From positions 44,312,888 to 44,376,887 of the forward strand of contig OZ020488.1 in the NCBI GenBank assembly GCA_963971405.1: DNA of 64,000 nucleotides. The letters are read 5' to 3'. The DNA comes from Psococerastis gibbosa. Its lineage: Eukaryota; Arthropoda; Insecta; Psocodea; Psocidae. The notes under the pieces were generated by a model, which was given only the letters and a program-made list of their open reading frames with translations, was not told the DNA's origin and searched no databases. The position numbers and the translations under genes are program-made. Shown one piece after another: positions 51,666 to 62,992 of this stretch. How positions within the stretch are numbered: position 1 is the stretch's first letter; the number at the start of each line of letters is the position of its first letter.

Positions 51666-52376
51666 AATAAGTAAATTTAATACATTTAAAATAGGTATGC
51701 CTGTTGCAATCCCCTTCCCCTCGCTCCTAATAATTATCTTAAGATCTAATGATTGACCATACATAAGAAATAAACCCATGGTAATTACTTTATAATTTTT
51801 TCAACCCTGGTCACTTTTCTTAACCTTATGCTGATGCAGGTGATTACTTAAATATGAATATATATGCTGAAGGTGTGGTAAAACTCTCATAATGAATATT
51901 TCTTATCGCAAACTTTCCTTCGTACATGCAACATGTTCAAGATCGTGCTATTATCCTCACATATTATTTAATAGGTTTTAATTCACAATCGTGCCCTATA
52001 TGACTTTGAAATGCCGTTTTTTAAATGCATGCTAGAGGACCATATCGGAGAGATGAGACATTCACTTTCTACCAATTTTTTTTTTTCTTAAATTTTTGAC
52101 CATCACTCCTATGGCCAGGTATTGAAAACATGTAACTTACCAGGTAACCCCAGGATTAAAAAAATATTTTTCGAAAGTCCATATATAAAGTCCCATATCT
52201 CTTCTTGCTACCGAGGAGCCATAAATTATACAACTTACCTAACCTATTATAGTATGTATCTAAACTATGTTATTATATTTATTATATTTTATTTATTTTT
52301 TATTATTTATTTATTTATTATTATTTATTATTATATTATTATATCTGAAGAGTTATCGGGTGATTGCGCGTTAGCC
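51666..52376. other. Gene-free stretch with TTA-rich tract
   Basis: TTATTTATTATTATTTATTA at about 52265-52345. Frames translate low-complexity sequence. Confidence 0.45.
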
Positions 52377-52540
52377 CATAGCGTGCCCAGGGGGTGGTCC
52401 ATGGGGTCCGGACCCCCCCCCCCCCGAAATTGTAAACCTGTATGGTTTGAAGAATTTAACCCTTAGTTCATTAATAAATTACATACAAAAAAAATTGGAA
52501 ACCCCCCCCCCCCCCCCGAAATCAAAACCTGAACACGGCC
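52377..52540. mobile_element. TIR element with C runs
   Basis: CATAGCGTGCCCAGGGGG and the diverged end CCTGAACACGGCC are inverts. C runs lie at 52410-52424 and 52502-52517. CGTTAGCC before and CTTAGGCC after may be an indel-bearing TSD. Confidence 0.55.
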
Positions 52541-53544
52541 TTAGGCCATTGTAAAATGTTCCAGTGATTTTTGTGAACCTAAATTTAATCAAAGTTCATC
52601 TAGTAGTCTGCCCACTAATCGACATACAGACTTGATATCTTCGATAAAGAGCAGTTAGACTAAATATCTGCTCCTTGAAAGTAACATGAAAGCGTGAATA
52701 GCAATAGCGGTATGAGTAAAAAGCACTGTTATTTCCACCTGATACTTTTTAATCGCAGTAGCAGTTGCTCCTGGTCTTGGAATACTCAGTCACAGACTAA
52801 CAGCCCACCCCTACGGCTCTACCGAGGGTAGCATCCAGGTAGTCCTGCGACTCTGCGAGGCCACTCAGCTCAGCTGTCTCAGCCGACCTGACCTGAACCG
52901 AATCCCACTCCCATCTGGGTCTGGGCGTCTGGCAGCAGGTTGAGTCCTGTTCTATGGCTGTAGGATGCAGCTGCTGGAATAAAACGTCCTTAACTTAGAA
53001 ATTATGTTGGGAATGGAACCAACGATCTTCCTTTCCTTTATCCAGCATCCCTACCAACTGAAGCACATCGGTTCATCTTAATACTTCCACTAATACGTGA
53101 CGTTCGTGAACGCTTTCGATTCGATACTAACACTCGTTATCCCAACAGTTCAATTGTTCTCGATATCGCGGCCATCTTTTCCCACTACGCTTCCCTTTAC
53201 CATGGAAGCATCTCGAGCGCGCATTCTGACGGTCAAATCACGAACTACCAAACGTGTGATAAATACACGCGATTAGGCCAATTTTTAATGTGCTCGCGGT
53301 TGGTCTTTTTTATCTCTAATGAGTTTTGTATAGAGGATTATTTATTGATTTGGGAGAGGGGCGGTGTTTGTATGTAGTGTATGTTGAATACGGTGTGTGG
53401 CCATGCGGCGTTTTTCAGAGCATCTGAATTAATTTGGGAGGTCGTGTGTTTAGTGAACCTTAGATGGGTCAGGTTTAGGCTATTACTTATATTTTCTCGG
53501 ATCATTTTATTCCTATACAGTATTTCTCTCTTTAAAGCTAGTAT
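52541..53544. other. Gene-free stretch; one tRNA-like fragment
   Basis: At 53008-53080 the minus strand reads TGTGCTTCAGTTGGTAGGGA (A-box) and ATCGTTGGTTCCATTCCCA (B-box), probably a SINE head. CCGACCTGACCTGAACCGAA at 52883 is unique. Confidence 0.4.
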
Positions 53545-53840
53545 CAAGGGCGTAAAGTTTAGGGGGGGGGGGGGCACGGTCCATCTTGCCCCCCCCCCCG
53601 CTCCTTTTGGGCATTGTAAGATTTGGTTCATGGAGACCCCCTGGCCTCTTTCCAGCAATATGAATATACGCATTCCTTTGTTAGCTTTGTAAAATCTACA
53701 GCTATACTTTACTACTATTAAAATGCGTAAAAACCTACTATTTTGCTCTTATATTTTCAATTTTTCCTTATCCAGCCTGATGACGTCATAAGGTCTACTT
53801 ATTTTTGCCCCCGCCATCATTCTAAAACTTTACGCCTCTG
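53545..53840. mobile_element. hAT-like element, 296 bp
   Basis: Flanks 53537-53544 and 53841-53848 are both GCTAGTAT, a perfect 8-bp TSD. Ends CAAGGGCGTAAAGTTTAGG and CTAAAACTTTACGCCTCTG are inverts. GCACGGTCCATCTTGCCCCC is shared with 19703; CTACTATTAAAATGCGTAAA is the family B block. Confidence 0.88.
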
Positions 53841-53944
53841 GCTAGTATTAAAAGCAACTGATGCAGCTACTTTACGCCAACACACGCTCCCGTTTCTGTT
53901 CCAGTCCACTATCTATAAAAATCTGTGAAAACCCTTAATAATCC

Positions 53945-53978
<34 letters not shown>

Positions 53979-54533
53979 GACAAGGGCAAACTGTTGTAGA
54001 CGGTACCTGGGCAACTCGTTGCCCAGCGCGCTTATAGCAGTATGCCGAAAAAAAAGTGCACACTACTAAAATAAAAAATAAAATAAAAGCAAACGGAGCC
54101 CTCACTTTCCGTTGAAAAATGAGGGCGGGAAATAGTGGAGTTTTCCGCATTTATATGGACAGCAATCGATTTTTAATTTAAATTTTTCCAAAATATGCGT
54201 AAAATGTGAGATTTTACGCATTAGCATCCCAATATTAGTTGTTTTTTTTTTTACTTTTTTTAATCAATTACAAAGGAAGTTATTAAAGATTTGGCTCATG
54301 TAAGATGTAAAAGACTACTTCATGCATCGCATACGAGATAGGAAATATTAAATTTTTGGTACCGAGCTTATTCTGCTTATTCCATTTTATAATGTTCCAA
54401 GTGCCATCCATTCGTGATCGGGTAGTATTGGGCTGCAAGAAAGTTGATGGCGGAAACCTATATTGCTATGGCGTAATTAAAAGAAGAAAAAAATGTTTAA
54501 CCCCGATAACTATTGAAGTTAAGCCTACTACTA
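53841..54533. other. Gene-free stretch with poly(A)
   Basis: A 30-A run at 53947-53976 could be a retroposon tail. The 67-codon plus frame at 54356-54559 (VPSIRDRVVLGCKKVDGG) has no recognised family and runs into the MITE. Confidence 0.4.
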
Positions 54534-54924
54534 AGGCGCCCATTCCATTGACCGGCTAGGGCTATTTACAAAAACAGTGACGTGGTAGCAGACATTCAAA
54601 ACTTTGGCGGGGTTTCCAACGACCTTGCATTGCAGAATTGACGGAAATGTTTATTTTCCTCTATGCCATAGTTAAAATTGATCAATGATCATACAGTAAA
54701 ATCACAAACAAACAAACTAAAATTAAAAAATGGCGTCATGGTATATGTTAAGTAGGCTACAAACATTTTAATAGATTTCTATAAAAAGAAAAATTCTAAT
54801 TTCCGTCAATGTCATTTGCATTCTGCAATGCGAGGTCGGTGGAGACGACACCCAAGTCTTGAATGTCTGCTACCACGTCACCGTTTTTGGAAATAGCCCT
54901 AGCCGGTCAGTGGAATGGGCACCT
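54534..54924. mobile_element. Palindromic MITE, family F, copy 3
   Basis: AGGCGCCCATTCCATTGACC to GGTCAGTGGAATGGGCACCT. Same ~100-bp TIRs and GATCAATGATCATACAGTAA core as 45885. Flanks read TAA on both sides if the terminal A is shared. Confidence 0.87.
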
Positions 54925-55989
54925 AAACGGCATAGTAGGTCTGCAGGTGGGCGGTATCCTGAACAGCACCACAGATTAAAAAACAAGCCTTCACACCTTT
55001 CCGAAACCTTAGCTAACTTGTACTATTAATTTTTCAGTTTCTCAGATATTAAATATACCTAATGTAATTGCTAAGTTACTAACCATATTGTACGGTCTGA
55101 TATTACAGACACAGGCACAATAGTTGCGCATACCTAATTGAATGTGTTTGATTTAAAATTGACAGCATATGCATTTATAGTACTATTGCTGTAAAGTTGT
55201 ATTTAAAGTCTTGTTGCGAGTATTAGCAGACCGTGGAGCCATTAAAGTTATGTGTCGCTTTGAGGCTCATGCGTAGCCAATCAGAGCTTGTTCTCATGCG
55301 TTCTGTTTGTTTATCACTTTTTACAATCAATAGGTAGGGAGATTGTTATTGGTGCACTTCACAAGAGGTTTTCTATACAGTATGTATTGTATTGTATTAA
55401 GAGCGGTTTACTTATCAATGAAAAATTGCACGATTTTATGCACCACCATCTCCTCAAAATCTAGTCAGCAACGAATCCGAGAACGTTGCTGCGGTTCAAA
55501 CTATAGGAAAGGTTAATTTAACTCGTACATCCGCAAGCATAAGCTATGATGCTATTTTAATTATCTTCCGAAACCACATCGCCATTAGCCGGGTCCCGCG
55601 TTTGCAAAGCAAAATACCGGGGACTTGGCACAAACCAAATAACAAACCAAAATCAGGGGATCTGACAACCGCCCCTCAAGCTACTGCTCTGCAGAACAAA
55701 GACGGTCATGTGGGGCGGGAGGAGGAGGGGGGGGGGGCATTGTCGCGAAAGGGCAGTCTTTACTTTGCCTCAATTCTCGAGGGATTTATAGACGGGGGAG
55801 GGGGGGGGGGGTATGTAACAACTGAGTCAGGTGAAAATGCCATTATTATTAAGATTTTATAGCGGAGAGTTTTGGATCTAATGCAATTATGTTGTACTTA
55901 TAGTGTTTTGGTAGATTTTGAACTGCACTTTCAGACGTTCCCCCGTAGCATGTAGAATAATTAAATTTAACGTCTGGTCAGCAATTACA
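54925..55989. other. Gene-free stretch with G runs
   Basis: GGGAGGAGGAGGGGGGGGGG (55717) and GGGGGAGGGGGGGGGGG (55794-55810). The 86-codon frame at 55602-55862 passes through both and is Gly-rich by composition only. Confidence 0.4.
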
Positions 55990-56300
55990 TGGCGTTATGG
56001 TGTTTATTTCAAAACATTTAATGAAGCATAGATGGAGCAGCAGAATCCGGGATGAAAAATCCAAACGTTTCGTCTGCAAATACGGTGGACATCATCAGTG
56101 GAAAATGTGGAAATGTATAGACTTCTAAGATTGTATCTCGTAGGCTTAGTAGCAACTTTTATGTAAATATGGTTGCTGCTGAGCCTCCGAGATCTTAGAA
56201 GTCTACGCAGAGCCACTGAAGATGTCGACCGCAGATGTTGACGAATCGTTTGGAAGTACCCTTTCACGGCCCATCATCCCGGATTCTAATGCTTCATCAA
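55990..56300. repeat. Family N inverted repeat, copy 2
   Basis: Left arm GAATCCGGGATGAAAAATCC then AAACGTTTCGTCTGC; right arm CACTGAAGATGTCGACCGCA...CGTTTGG...CATCATCCCGGATTCTAATG. The inner pair CTTCTAAGATTGTATCTCGTAGGCTTAG / CTGAGCCTCCGAGATCTTAGAAG extends the palindrome around a ~35-bp loop. Confidence 0.7.
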
Positions 56301-57590
56301 ATAAATCCATGGGAGCCTTTTTAATTATATATTTATAGGTATACTTTTGGTATTACTAGTACTACAATAGTAGAATAATGTTGCAATTATTTCATGGATT
56401 TTATTTGGGGATCATATAGACGTTTTTGCAGTCGATTTGTTTTGCTATACTGAAGATAATATAGGTACACTAAAGCTCCATAAGACAGTATACCGTATTT
56501 GCAGTGGACACGTCGATAACCATTTACATATAACGAGCATGGTTAATAGTATTTCCGCCGAAATGACTTTACAGCCCTATACGAGGTATACAAGGTTAGG
56601 TTAGAGCCAGACGAAGAAGAAGAGAAAAAGAATAATTAGAATCCCCCATCTCTTATCATATAAGAACCCCCCCCCCCCCCATGAGTATTAACATGGACAA
56701 TACACATTATACACTCCCTCCCCCCACCGCACTAAAATGTAAATCCCCCAAACATAGGGACTGTATATAAACTTTTGTATAGTTTCCGGCTAATCCCGTC
56801 TTGAGAAATGGAGGCGCTACTGCTGTTTGCTCCTTTACAACTCAACCAGTCTATCTTATGCAAATCTTTGAAATGTGTCTGGCCCAGCTGAATTTCTTAT
56901 CAACCCAGCCCCAAAGCAAATGTCCATTGTTATCTGGACTTAGGAGTTCCAACAACCCCCTGCTTCCCAAATCCCCCCCTCCTCCCGCGAACTCCTCGCT
57001 TTTGCCTTGGGCACCGCAGCCCCCCCCCCCCGCTCCCAATGTCCGGCGTTGCTGAACTTAGTGGGTCCGCGTTCAATCCCACTCAAGTGTCTTAATATAG
57101 AATTTCACTTTAGTAAATTATTATAACAAGGGGGGGCTTTGGGGGTGAGGGGGGTTCTTTGCCTATACCTGAGTAGTGTCCAACTTGGCTAATTGTCCTC
57201 GCCGCCCATTTTCTTCTTCGGACCATGGTGGTGTTCTGCTTTCGAAACTTGCGTCTTACCGGAAGGGTTATTGTTAAAATTATAAGTTTGGAATTTCATC
57301 TAATAAGGTTCCATTAACGGTCGGACTAGCTAGGGGTTTTATCTGTACATAGTATATATATATATATATATACGTTAAGTAGGTTTGAAAGGCTTTTAAG
57401 GTTGACCTATAATGTAAAAGGCTTGCCGTTAGAAACAACTCTGACTTGAAGACTTCCGATAAGGATCCGCTTTGTAGGTATATAAACTTCCTACGACACG
57501 AATGAATCTCGGTTAATAAAGTAATAACCTTTTTTATTTGTTTCGCTAAAGCTTTTTAAAGTTGGCTTTGACTGGGTATGAACTTCGCTA
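56301..57590. other. Gene-free stretch with C-rich islands
   Basis: C runs at 56667-56680, 57019-57030 and CCCTCCCCCCACCGC at 56717. A TA run at 57353-57371. The 84-codon frame at 56801-57055 ends in a Pro-rich translation of C runs. Confidence 0.4.
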
Positions 57591-57981
57591 GGGCGCCCAT
57601 TCCACCGACCGGCTAGGGCTATTTACAAAAACAGTGACGTGGTAGCAGACATTCAAGACTTAGGCGGGGTTTCCACCGACCTCGCATTGCAGAATTGACG
57701 GAAATGTTCATTTTCCTCTATGCCATAGTTAAAATTGATCAATGATCATACAGTAAAATCACAAACAAACAAACTAAAATTAAAAAATGGCGTCATGGTA
57801 TATGTTAAGTACAAACATTTTAATAATAGATTTCTACAAAAAAAGAAAAATTCTAATTTCCGTCAATGTCATTTGCATTCTGCAATGCGAGGTCGGTGGA
57901 AACGACACCCAAGTCTTGAATGTCTGCTACCACGTCACCGTTTTTGGAAATAGCCCTAGCCGGTCGGTGGAATGGGCGCCT
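57591..57981. mobile_element. Palindromic MITE, family F, copy 4
   Basis: GGGCGCCCATTCCACCGACC to GGTCGGTGGAATGGGCGCCT, with TA on both sides (57589-57590, 57982-57983). The two TIRs match over about 105 bp; the core is nearly identical to 54534. Confidence 0.9.
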
Positions 57982-59149
57982 TAGTAGAAAGTTTCGGTAA
58001 GTATAGAGAACTTCTGGCTTGTCCCAACCGTGTCTCATTTAAATGGCTTATATAGAAACCCAAGTGTCGTAAACAAAAAATAAAATAAAAATAACAATCC
58101 ATCACGTACATACACCATACCTACTTCATACAATACCATACGATACAATACGTACATTCATACATATTTACTTCCAATAAACTTTAAATCAATTAATCTT
58201 GTTAATGTATTTTTAATTAAAATTTTCCCCCTAAAACGGGTCTAGCCCATAGGGCAAAACTGCTCTCTTTTGTATTGTATTGTACGTATAATCAAGTTCC
58301 ACCATAGTTCATATTTAGGGCAGGTAGGTACGGTAGGTACTGGGGTTCAAAATTGGGAGCACGCGGTAGTGTTTTGTTTGTTTATGTTGCTGTTGGAAAA
58401 AGAATGAAGTTGACGTAATTTTCATTTAGAAGTCTTTTCGTTTTAATTGCAATACAAGTTAATATTTAACAATTTTGCAGAGAAAAAGCCGCAAACAAAC
58501 ACCAACGATCATCTAAACATAGAAGAAATAATTGCCAAAATACTTCTCATTCGCGTCGTCGATAAAAATATTGCCAGAGGCTAATTAATGATTACGAAGG
58601 GTTTGAATTACTATAAAGACACAGTGTATCGTGTATGCGAATGCGACCAGCTGGCTCCAAATGCTAAATAATATTATTACAACTGGTGTTGGGCCCTAGG
58701 GCATGTGCCATCGGTATAAACCTTTTCCCCTAAAACCTGGATTGATTATAGCCTTTAGGCGGGCATTTAGCTGTTATTAAATAATTAGGATGTGAGCATT
58801 AAGGTTCGTGTTTCAACATTTAGGAGATTTTTGAAGTAGGTACTTGAACTTCCATATATATTATTGTATATTATAAAATAATATTACTATATTACTGATA
58901 CAAGACAAGGACATTGTCCCTTAGATGTAATACATTAATAACATGTCTAAGTAAATGTTAATAAAAAAACTTCCTAAAACTAAACAGTTAAAAACTAAAT
59001 TAAATTGCAATGCAAGTAAGTGATACACACATACCTACTTACGTAGTAGCAAAGTAAAAATAGTAAACATACAGTACAGTGGTCTACAAAATCGTGAGGT
59101 CAAAAGCACACACCAATGTTTTAATTGACGATTACTATATCTTAAAAGA
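57982..59149. other. Gene-free stretch
   Basis: AT-rich; TTGTATTGTATTGTACG near 58270 and AACGGGTCTAGCCCATAGGG (58234-58253) resemble a minus retroposon end related to 14.0 kb. Confidence 0.4.
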
Positions 59150-59560
59150 ATGCCTCGTATCAGTACTTGCTTAAGGTGGGGTTTCCACATACGTCAATGG
59201 TCAATGGTAAATGCGGTATTGACGTTTTAGCAGACATTAAAAACATACTAAAAATGTCTGCTACCACGTCAAAACCATATTTACCATTGACCATTGACGT
59301 ATGTGGAAACCCCGCCTTAGTCATGCTTTTGCCTGTTTCATTGCGTAAATGGTAAGCTTGTCTCAGCATGTCCATTATCGCTTGTCTGTTGAGGTTGACA
59401 TCGAGGACATATACCAGTTTACTAATGGCCAAAAATTCATACGGAAACATATTAATAATGTCCGAAATCCATGGGGTCGTTGGCATTGGACAAGGGGCTA
59501 ATATGCCACTACAAGTAGGCCTGTATTCATAAAAAGTCCTTTAGTATTTTTATTATCTTA
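59150..59560 (-). repeat. Family G, minus, split by a MITE
   Basis: TCGTATCAGTACTTGCTTA at 59155-59173 and TTAGTCATGC...CCTGTTTCATTGCG from 59317 are adjacent in other copies. GTTGACATCGAGGACATATA, CCAGTTTACTAATGGCC and GTCCGAAATCCATGG follow. Confidence 0.8.
59174..59317. mobile_element. 144-bp palindromic MITE nested in family G
   Basis: AGGTGGGGTTTCCACATACG and CGTATGTGGAAACCCCGCCT head arms of about 60 bp (TCAATGGTCAATGGTAAATG inside). TA flanks both sides. The AGGYGSGGTTTCCAC opening recalls a segment of family F. Confidence 0.88.
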
Positions 59561-59819
59561 AAAGGATATGCAGTATACTGTACTTTACGTAGAAACTTAT
59601 CCAACTCAATTCATAAAAAGAGGCGAAACCCTCTTGCATTAAAAGTTTGAAGCAAATTCATGCTAGAGTTCTTCTAAGCCTGGGTTAACTTAGTCATTGT
59701 AAGAGATGGGCCGAAATGCTCAAAATTCACCCAAATGGAAAGTAAAGACGATTTTCCTTTTCCTTTCTTATTCATAAACTTCATTACGTCACTAGATACC
59801 TACATGGAAACACACTGGC

Positions 59820-60004
59820 CAAGGGCGGATTTTAGGGGGGGTCAGAGGGTCCGGACCCCCCCTCCCATCGTGAAATAAAATGAACTTACACTAGATAACA
59901 ATGGGTTTACAGTGGGAATGAAAAATAATAATTTTTTTTAATGTTATCCACTGAACCTACCCGCTGACCCCCCCCCCCTAAATTGGAAGCAAAATCCGCC
60001 CTTG
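59820..60004. mobile_element. hAT-like MITE, family D
   Basis: CAAGGGCGGATTTTAGGGGG and GCAAAATCCGCCCTTG are nearly perfect inverts. Flanks ACACTGGC and GGACTGGC match in 6 of 8. Core GGGTTTACAGTGGGAA. Confidence 0.85.
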
Positions 60005-61139
60005 GGACTGGCATTCGTACAAAGACAGGCCAACAGACCATACTAGGACTATGTATGAAGTTGTAGTCCGGACCCATGTAGGCCACAATTTGAGCCTGTA
60101 GGTCCCCCACTACAGCAGACTCACAAGAGACGTATAAACAATTCATGAACTGAACGTATTTCTGTATGTCTGTCTGTTTCACATCTGTGTTAGCAAAGAA
60201 TTCAGTTTTAATTTCATATCAATTTCATACTATTTCAAGTAATAACAATAATAATATTTTGTGGAAGTCACAGAGCACCGCTGAAACGCAGCCCGAGCCC
60301 CGAGGGGCCCCAAGATTATATTTTGTTATCCAGCATTTCTGCTAAATTTAAAGATGGCCGGCCTTAGACTCTACCCTAAAATTCACGTCCCATTCTTATA
60401 TAAAATGCAAACAAAGACACTTTCGTTATAATAATAACAGGGTGATGTAAAATTAGAAGAAAATTTTCAATCGATAAAATTACCCATCCGTTGTTTTCTT
60501 GGGGAAGTAAAGAAATTTCCATTCCCGCCCCCCCCCCCTCGTCCTGCCTCTCACGTCCCATACCCTTTTCCCCCCTCAGAATTTTAATTACAAAGAGGAA
60601 AATGTACATTTCTTTCATTTCTTTAGTCTTCGCATTTCTCTTGGAAAATGAGGAGAATGAACGAAAAGGAAGGCTTCTTTATTCATTTATTTTTCAAGTG
60701 TTTATCGAACTTGATATCTCAGGGCTTTCTTAAAACGAGGGGAGTTTCTATAGTTGGGGGCATATAATGGAGAGAGGGGCGCTGCAAGGATGTTGTGTAA
60801 TTCTTAACAGACCTACCCGAAATTAGAATTTAGAGGATCTGGAAAAACCTTGCCAGAGCATTGGCAGGGATAAGTGATAGTGTCGGCCTCGTACCATGTA
60901 TCAAAATTTAGAGAAATATTTCTTCTTGACCCTATCATATTTTTATAGCTCTGTAATGAATATTTAAGGTGAAATTCGTGTGGTGAAGGGGAGGGGGCCA
61001 TAATATTGGTATTCGACTTTGGGCGCAGAGGCTTCAATGTATTTCCTTTTTAAATCATAAATTTAGATTTAGTTGGATTTATTACTTGACTATTTGAGTT
61101 TCGTTCGCCCACGCCAAAGAATGAATTGTTCTAATAAAA
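60005..61139. other. Gene-free stretch
   Basis: A C run at 60529-60538. At 60815-60925 GAAATTAGAATTTAGAGGAT may be a decayed SINE body (minus). The 74-91-codon frames show no motif. Confidence 0.35.
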
Positions 61140-61370
61140 TGAATCTTCTTCTTCTTCTAATGCCTCTTCTACCGAAGATCGGCGATTATCATGGCAATTT
61201 GTACCTTGGAGACTGCTGCTCTGATAATGAGATTCGTTCTCTTGCCAAACAACTATCTCAGGTAGGTTTTCAACCAGGATGTTCTTCGGCCGGGAGCCCT
61301 CTCTCCTTTCATCTTCCCTTGGATTATGACGTGTAGATGCCGTTACTTTCCGTTCCTCAAAAAAGTATGA
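61140..61370 (-). pseudogene. LINE C-terminal end, family I, minus
   Basis: Minus translation: GKMKGERAPGRRTSWLKTYL, R, stop, LFGKRTNLIIRAAVSKVQIA, MIIADLR and stop; tail GAAGAAGAAG (TTC run at 61146-61158 on plus). One internal stop disables it. Same family as 9.55, 10.18, 26.9 and 27.9 kb. Confidence 0.7.
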
Positions 61371-61780
61371 ATTTAAATTTAAAATATTTTCTCAATTTAC
61401 CACAAGGGGATGTCCGTCCCCGTAATAAATATTGACTTAAAAATCAATAAAATAAAAATAAATCATCATTTATTTGCAAGCAGACCTAAAAGTCCAATAA
61501 AATGCAAATCTTAGGCATGGTATTGAATACAATTTAAATTCTTACATGGTTTAATTTTGTTTTACTAAGTTACATAAAATATACAGTATTTAATAAGAAT
61601 AATGTAGTAGCCTATTTAATTCAAGTCAAAATAGCAACCATCTTATAATTCTTATAATGTCCAAAAACATACAGTGTTGCCAACATACAACTACTACCAA
61701 GTACCACCATTAAATCTCCCTTCTAAGACTATAATCCTGAAACCCAATAGGTTTAACAACAAAGGTTCTTGCCAAGCTGC
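61371..61780. other. Spacer with one arm of a direct repeat
   Basis: AAAATAAAAATAAATCATCA near 61452. 61612-61712 (ACAGTGTTGCCAACATACAA, CTACTACCAAGTACCACCAT) recurs at 62140-62238 across the next element. Confidence 0.55.
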
Positions 61781-62045
61781 CAAGCACGTAGCCAGGATTT
61801 TATTTCGGGAGGGACTAACTACCAGGGGGTTGGGGGGATATAGAATACCCCCAGTAAAACGGCGGGTCAAGTCTTCCGAAATCTGCGGAAGTCTCTTTCA
61901 CTAACGGATCTACTGTACATCTATCTACACTGGATCGAGCGAGAACAAATATAAATAAACTAAAAAAATCATTTCCCCCCCCCCTTTTTTTACTATTTCG
62001 GGAGGGGCTTCAGCCCCCAAAGCCCCCTCCCTGGCTACGTGCCTG
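61781..62045. mobile_element. 265-bp TIR element between direct repeats
   Basis: CAAGCACGTAGCCAGGATTT and CCCTGGCTACGTGCCTG are inverts. G-rich left and C-rich right interiors echo family A. No convincing 8-bp TSD. Confidence 0.7.
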
Positions 62046-62572
62046 GTTTTTGCCCCAGTGGGCTGGGAAGGAACCGGTTAGATTGCCCAACTTGTGTGAC
62101 CAAGTCCCATCCCACTTCTGACACCATATGAGAATAATCTATTCTGGTATTTAATAATTCAAAACAGCAACCACCTTGTGTAATGTCCAAAAAAAATACA
62201 GTGTTGCCAATATACAACTACTACCAAGTACCTCCATTACAGTAAATGCAACATTTCCAGCAATTGTATGCTGTTCAATATATACTCGTAAATATATAAT
62301 ATGTCAATTCTAAGTCCAAAACAGAGGTTCCAGCTGACAACGTATCATTATTCTGTAACACACACACGACAGAGAGTGATGGAGGTATTGTATGGGCCTC
62401 AGCAATTTTGATTACATGTATCCACCTCCACTTTACGGTTGTCAGCTCATATCATCAGCAATGGCCCCTACCTCCCCCCCCTTTTAATTTGCGTTTGTAT
62501 CACTGTAACCAAAAGATATACAAATAGCACAGTATTATAACACTAGCCCACACGTTTAAAACACTATACAAT
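62046..62572. other. Spacer with the second arm of the direct repeat
   Basis: 62140-62238 matches 61612-61712 (AATGTCCAAAAA, CAGTGTTGCCAATATACAAC). The rest is unique. Confidence 0.45.
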
Positions 62573-62675
62573 ATTGTCTTGAAGGACTTTGTATGAAACT
62601 ATGCTTAAAGTTAAAGTGGCCCATTGGTCCCTTGTCCAATGCCGACGACCCCATGAATTTCGGACATTATTTATT
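62573..62675 (+). repeat. Family G fragment
   Basis: CTTGAAGGACTTTGTATG, CCCATTGGTCCCTTGTCCAA, CGACCCCATGAATTTCGGAC; truncated after ATTATTTATTTGG. Confidence 0.7.
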
Positions 62676-62844
62676 TGGCTGCAGTTAATATCTATTGAAA
62701 AACAATTTTTCTGTTTATTCTGTGTTTAATTCCGTAAGTTAAGTTTCATTTGAGTTAATTTAAAATATTCTATTATTTTCTAAAGGGAGCTGCGGACCAT
62801 TTTTTTTTTTAAGAAATGCTCTTTGCATACAAACAATTTTATGA

Positions 62845-62992
62845 ATGTTTCCGATTGACCTCTTCAGACGCCTCACTAAGTAACCTAATAGGTACTTGTG
62901 TCGAGTTACGACACGTCTTCAATCGCAAGGTGTGTTGAGACTCGCACAAGTACAAGCACGCTACAACCTTGCCACCGAAGCCGATAATTGCT
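62845..62992 (-). repeat. Family J repeat (SINE-like)
   Basis: CCTAATAGGTACTTGTGTCG, CAATCGCAAGGTGTGTTGAG and CACAAGTACAAGCACGCTAC match 50.11-50.28 kb. Confidence 0.6.

Noticed and set aside
54356..54559. Frame VPSIRDRVVLGCKKVDGG as a possible zinc-finger-like exon
   Set aside because: Cysteine/histidine spacing does not fit a named domain and the frame runs into a MITE.
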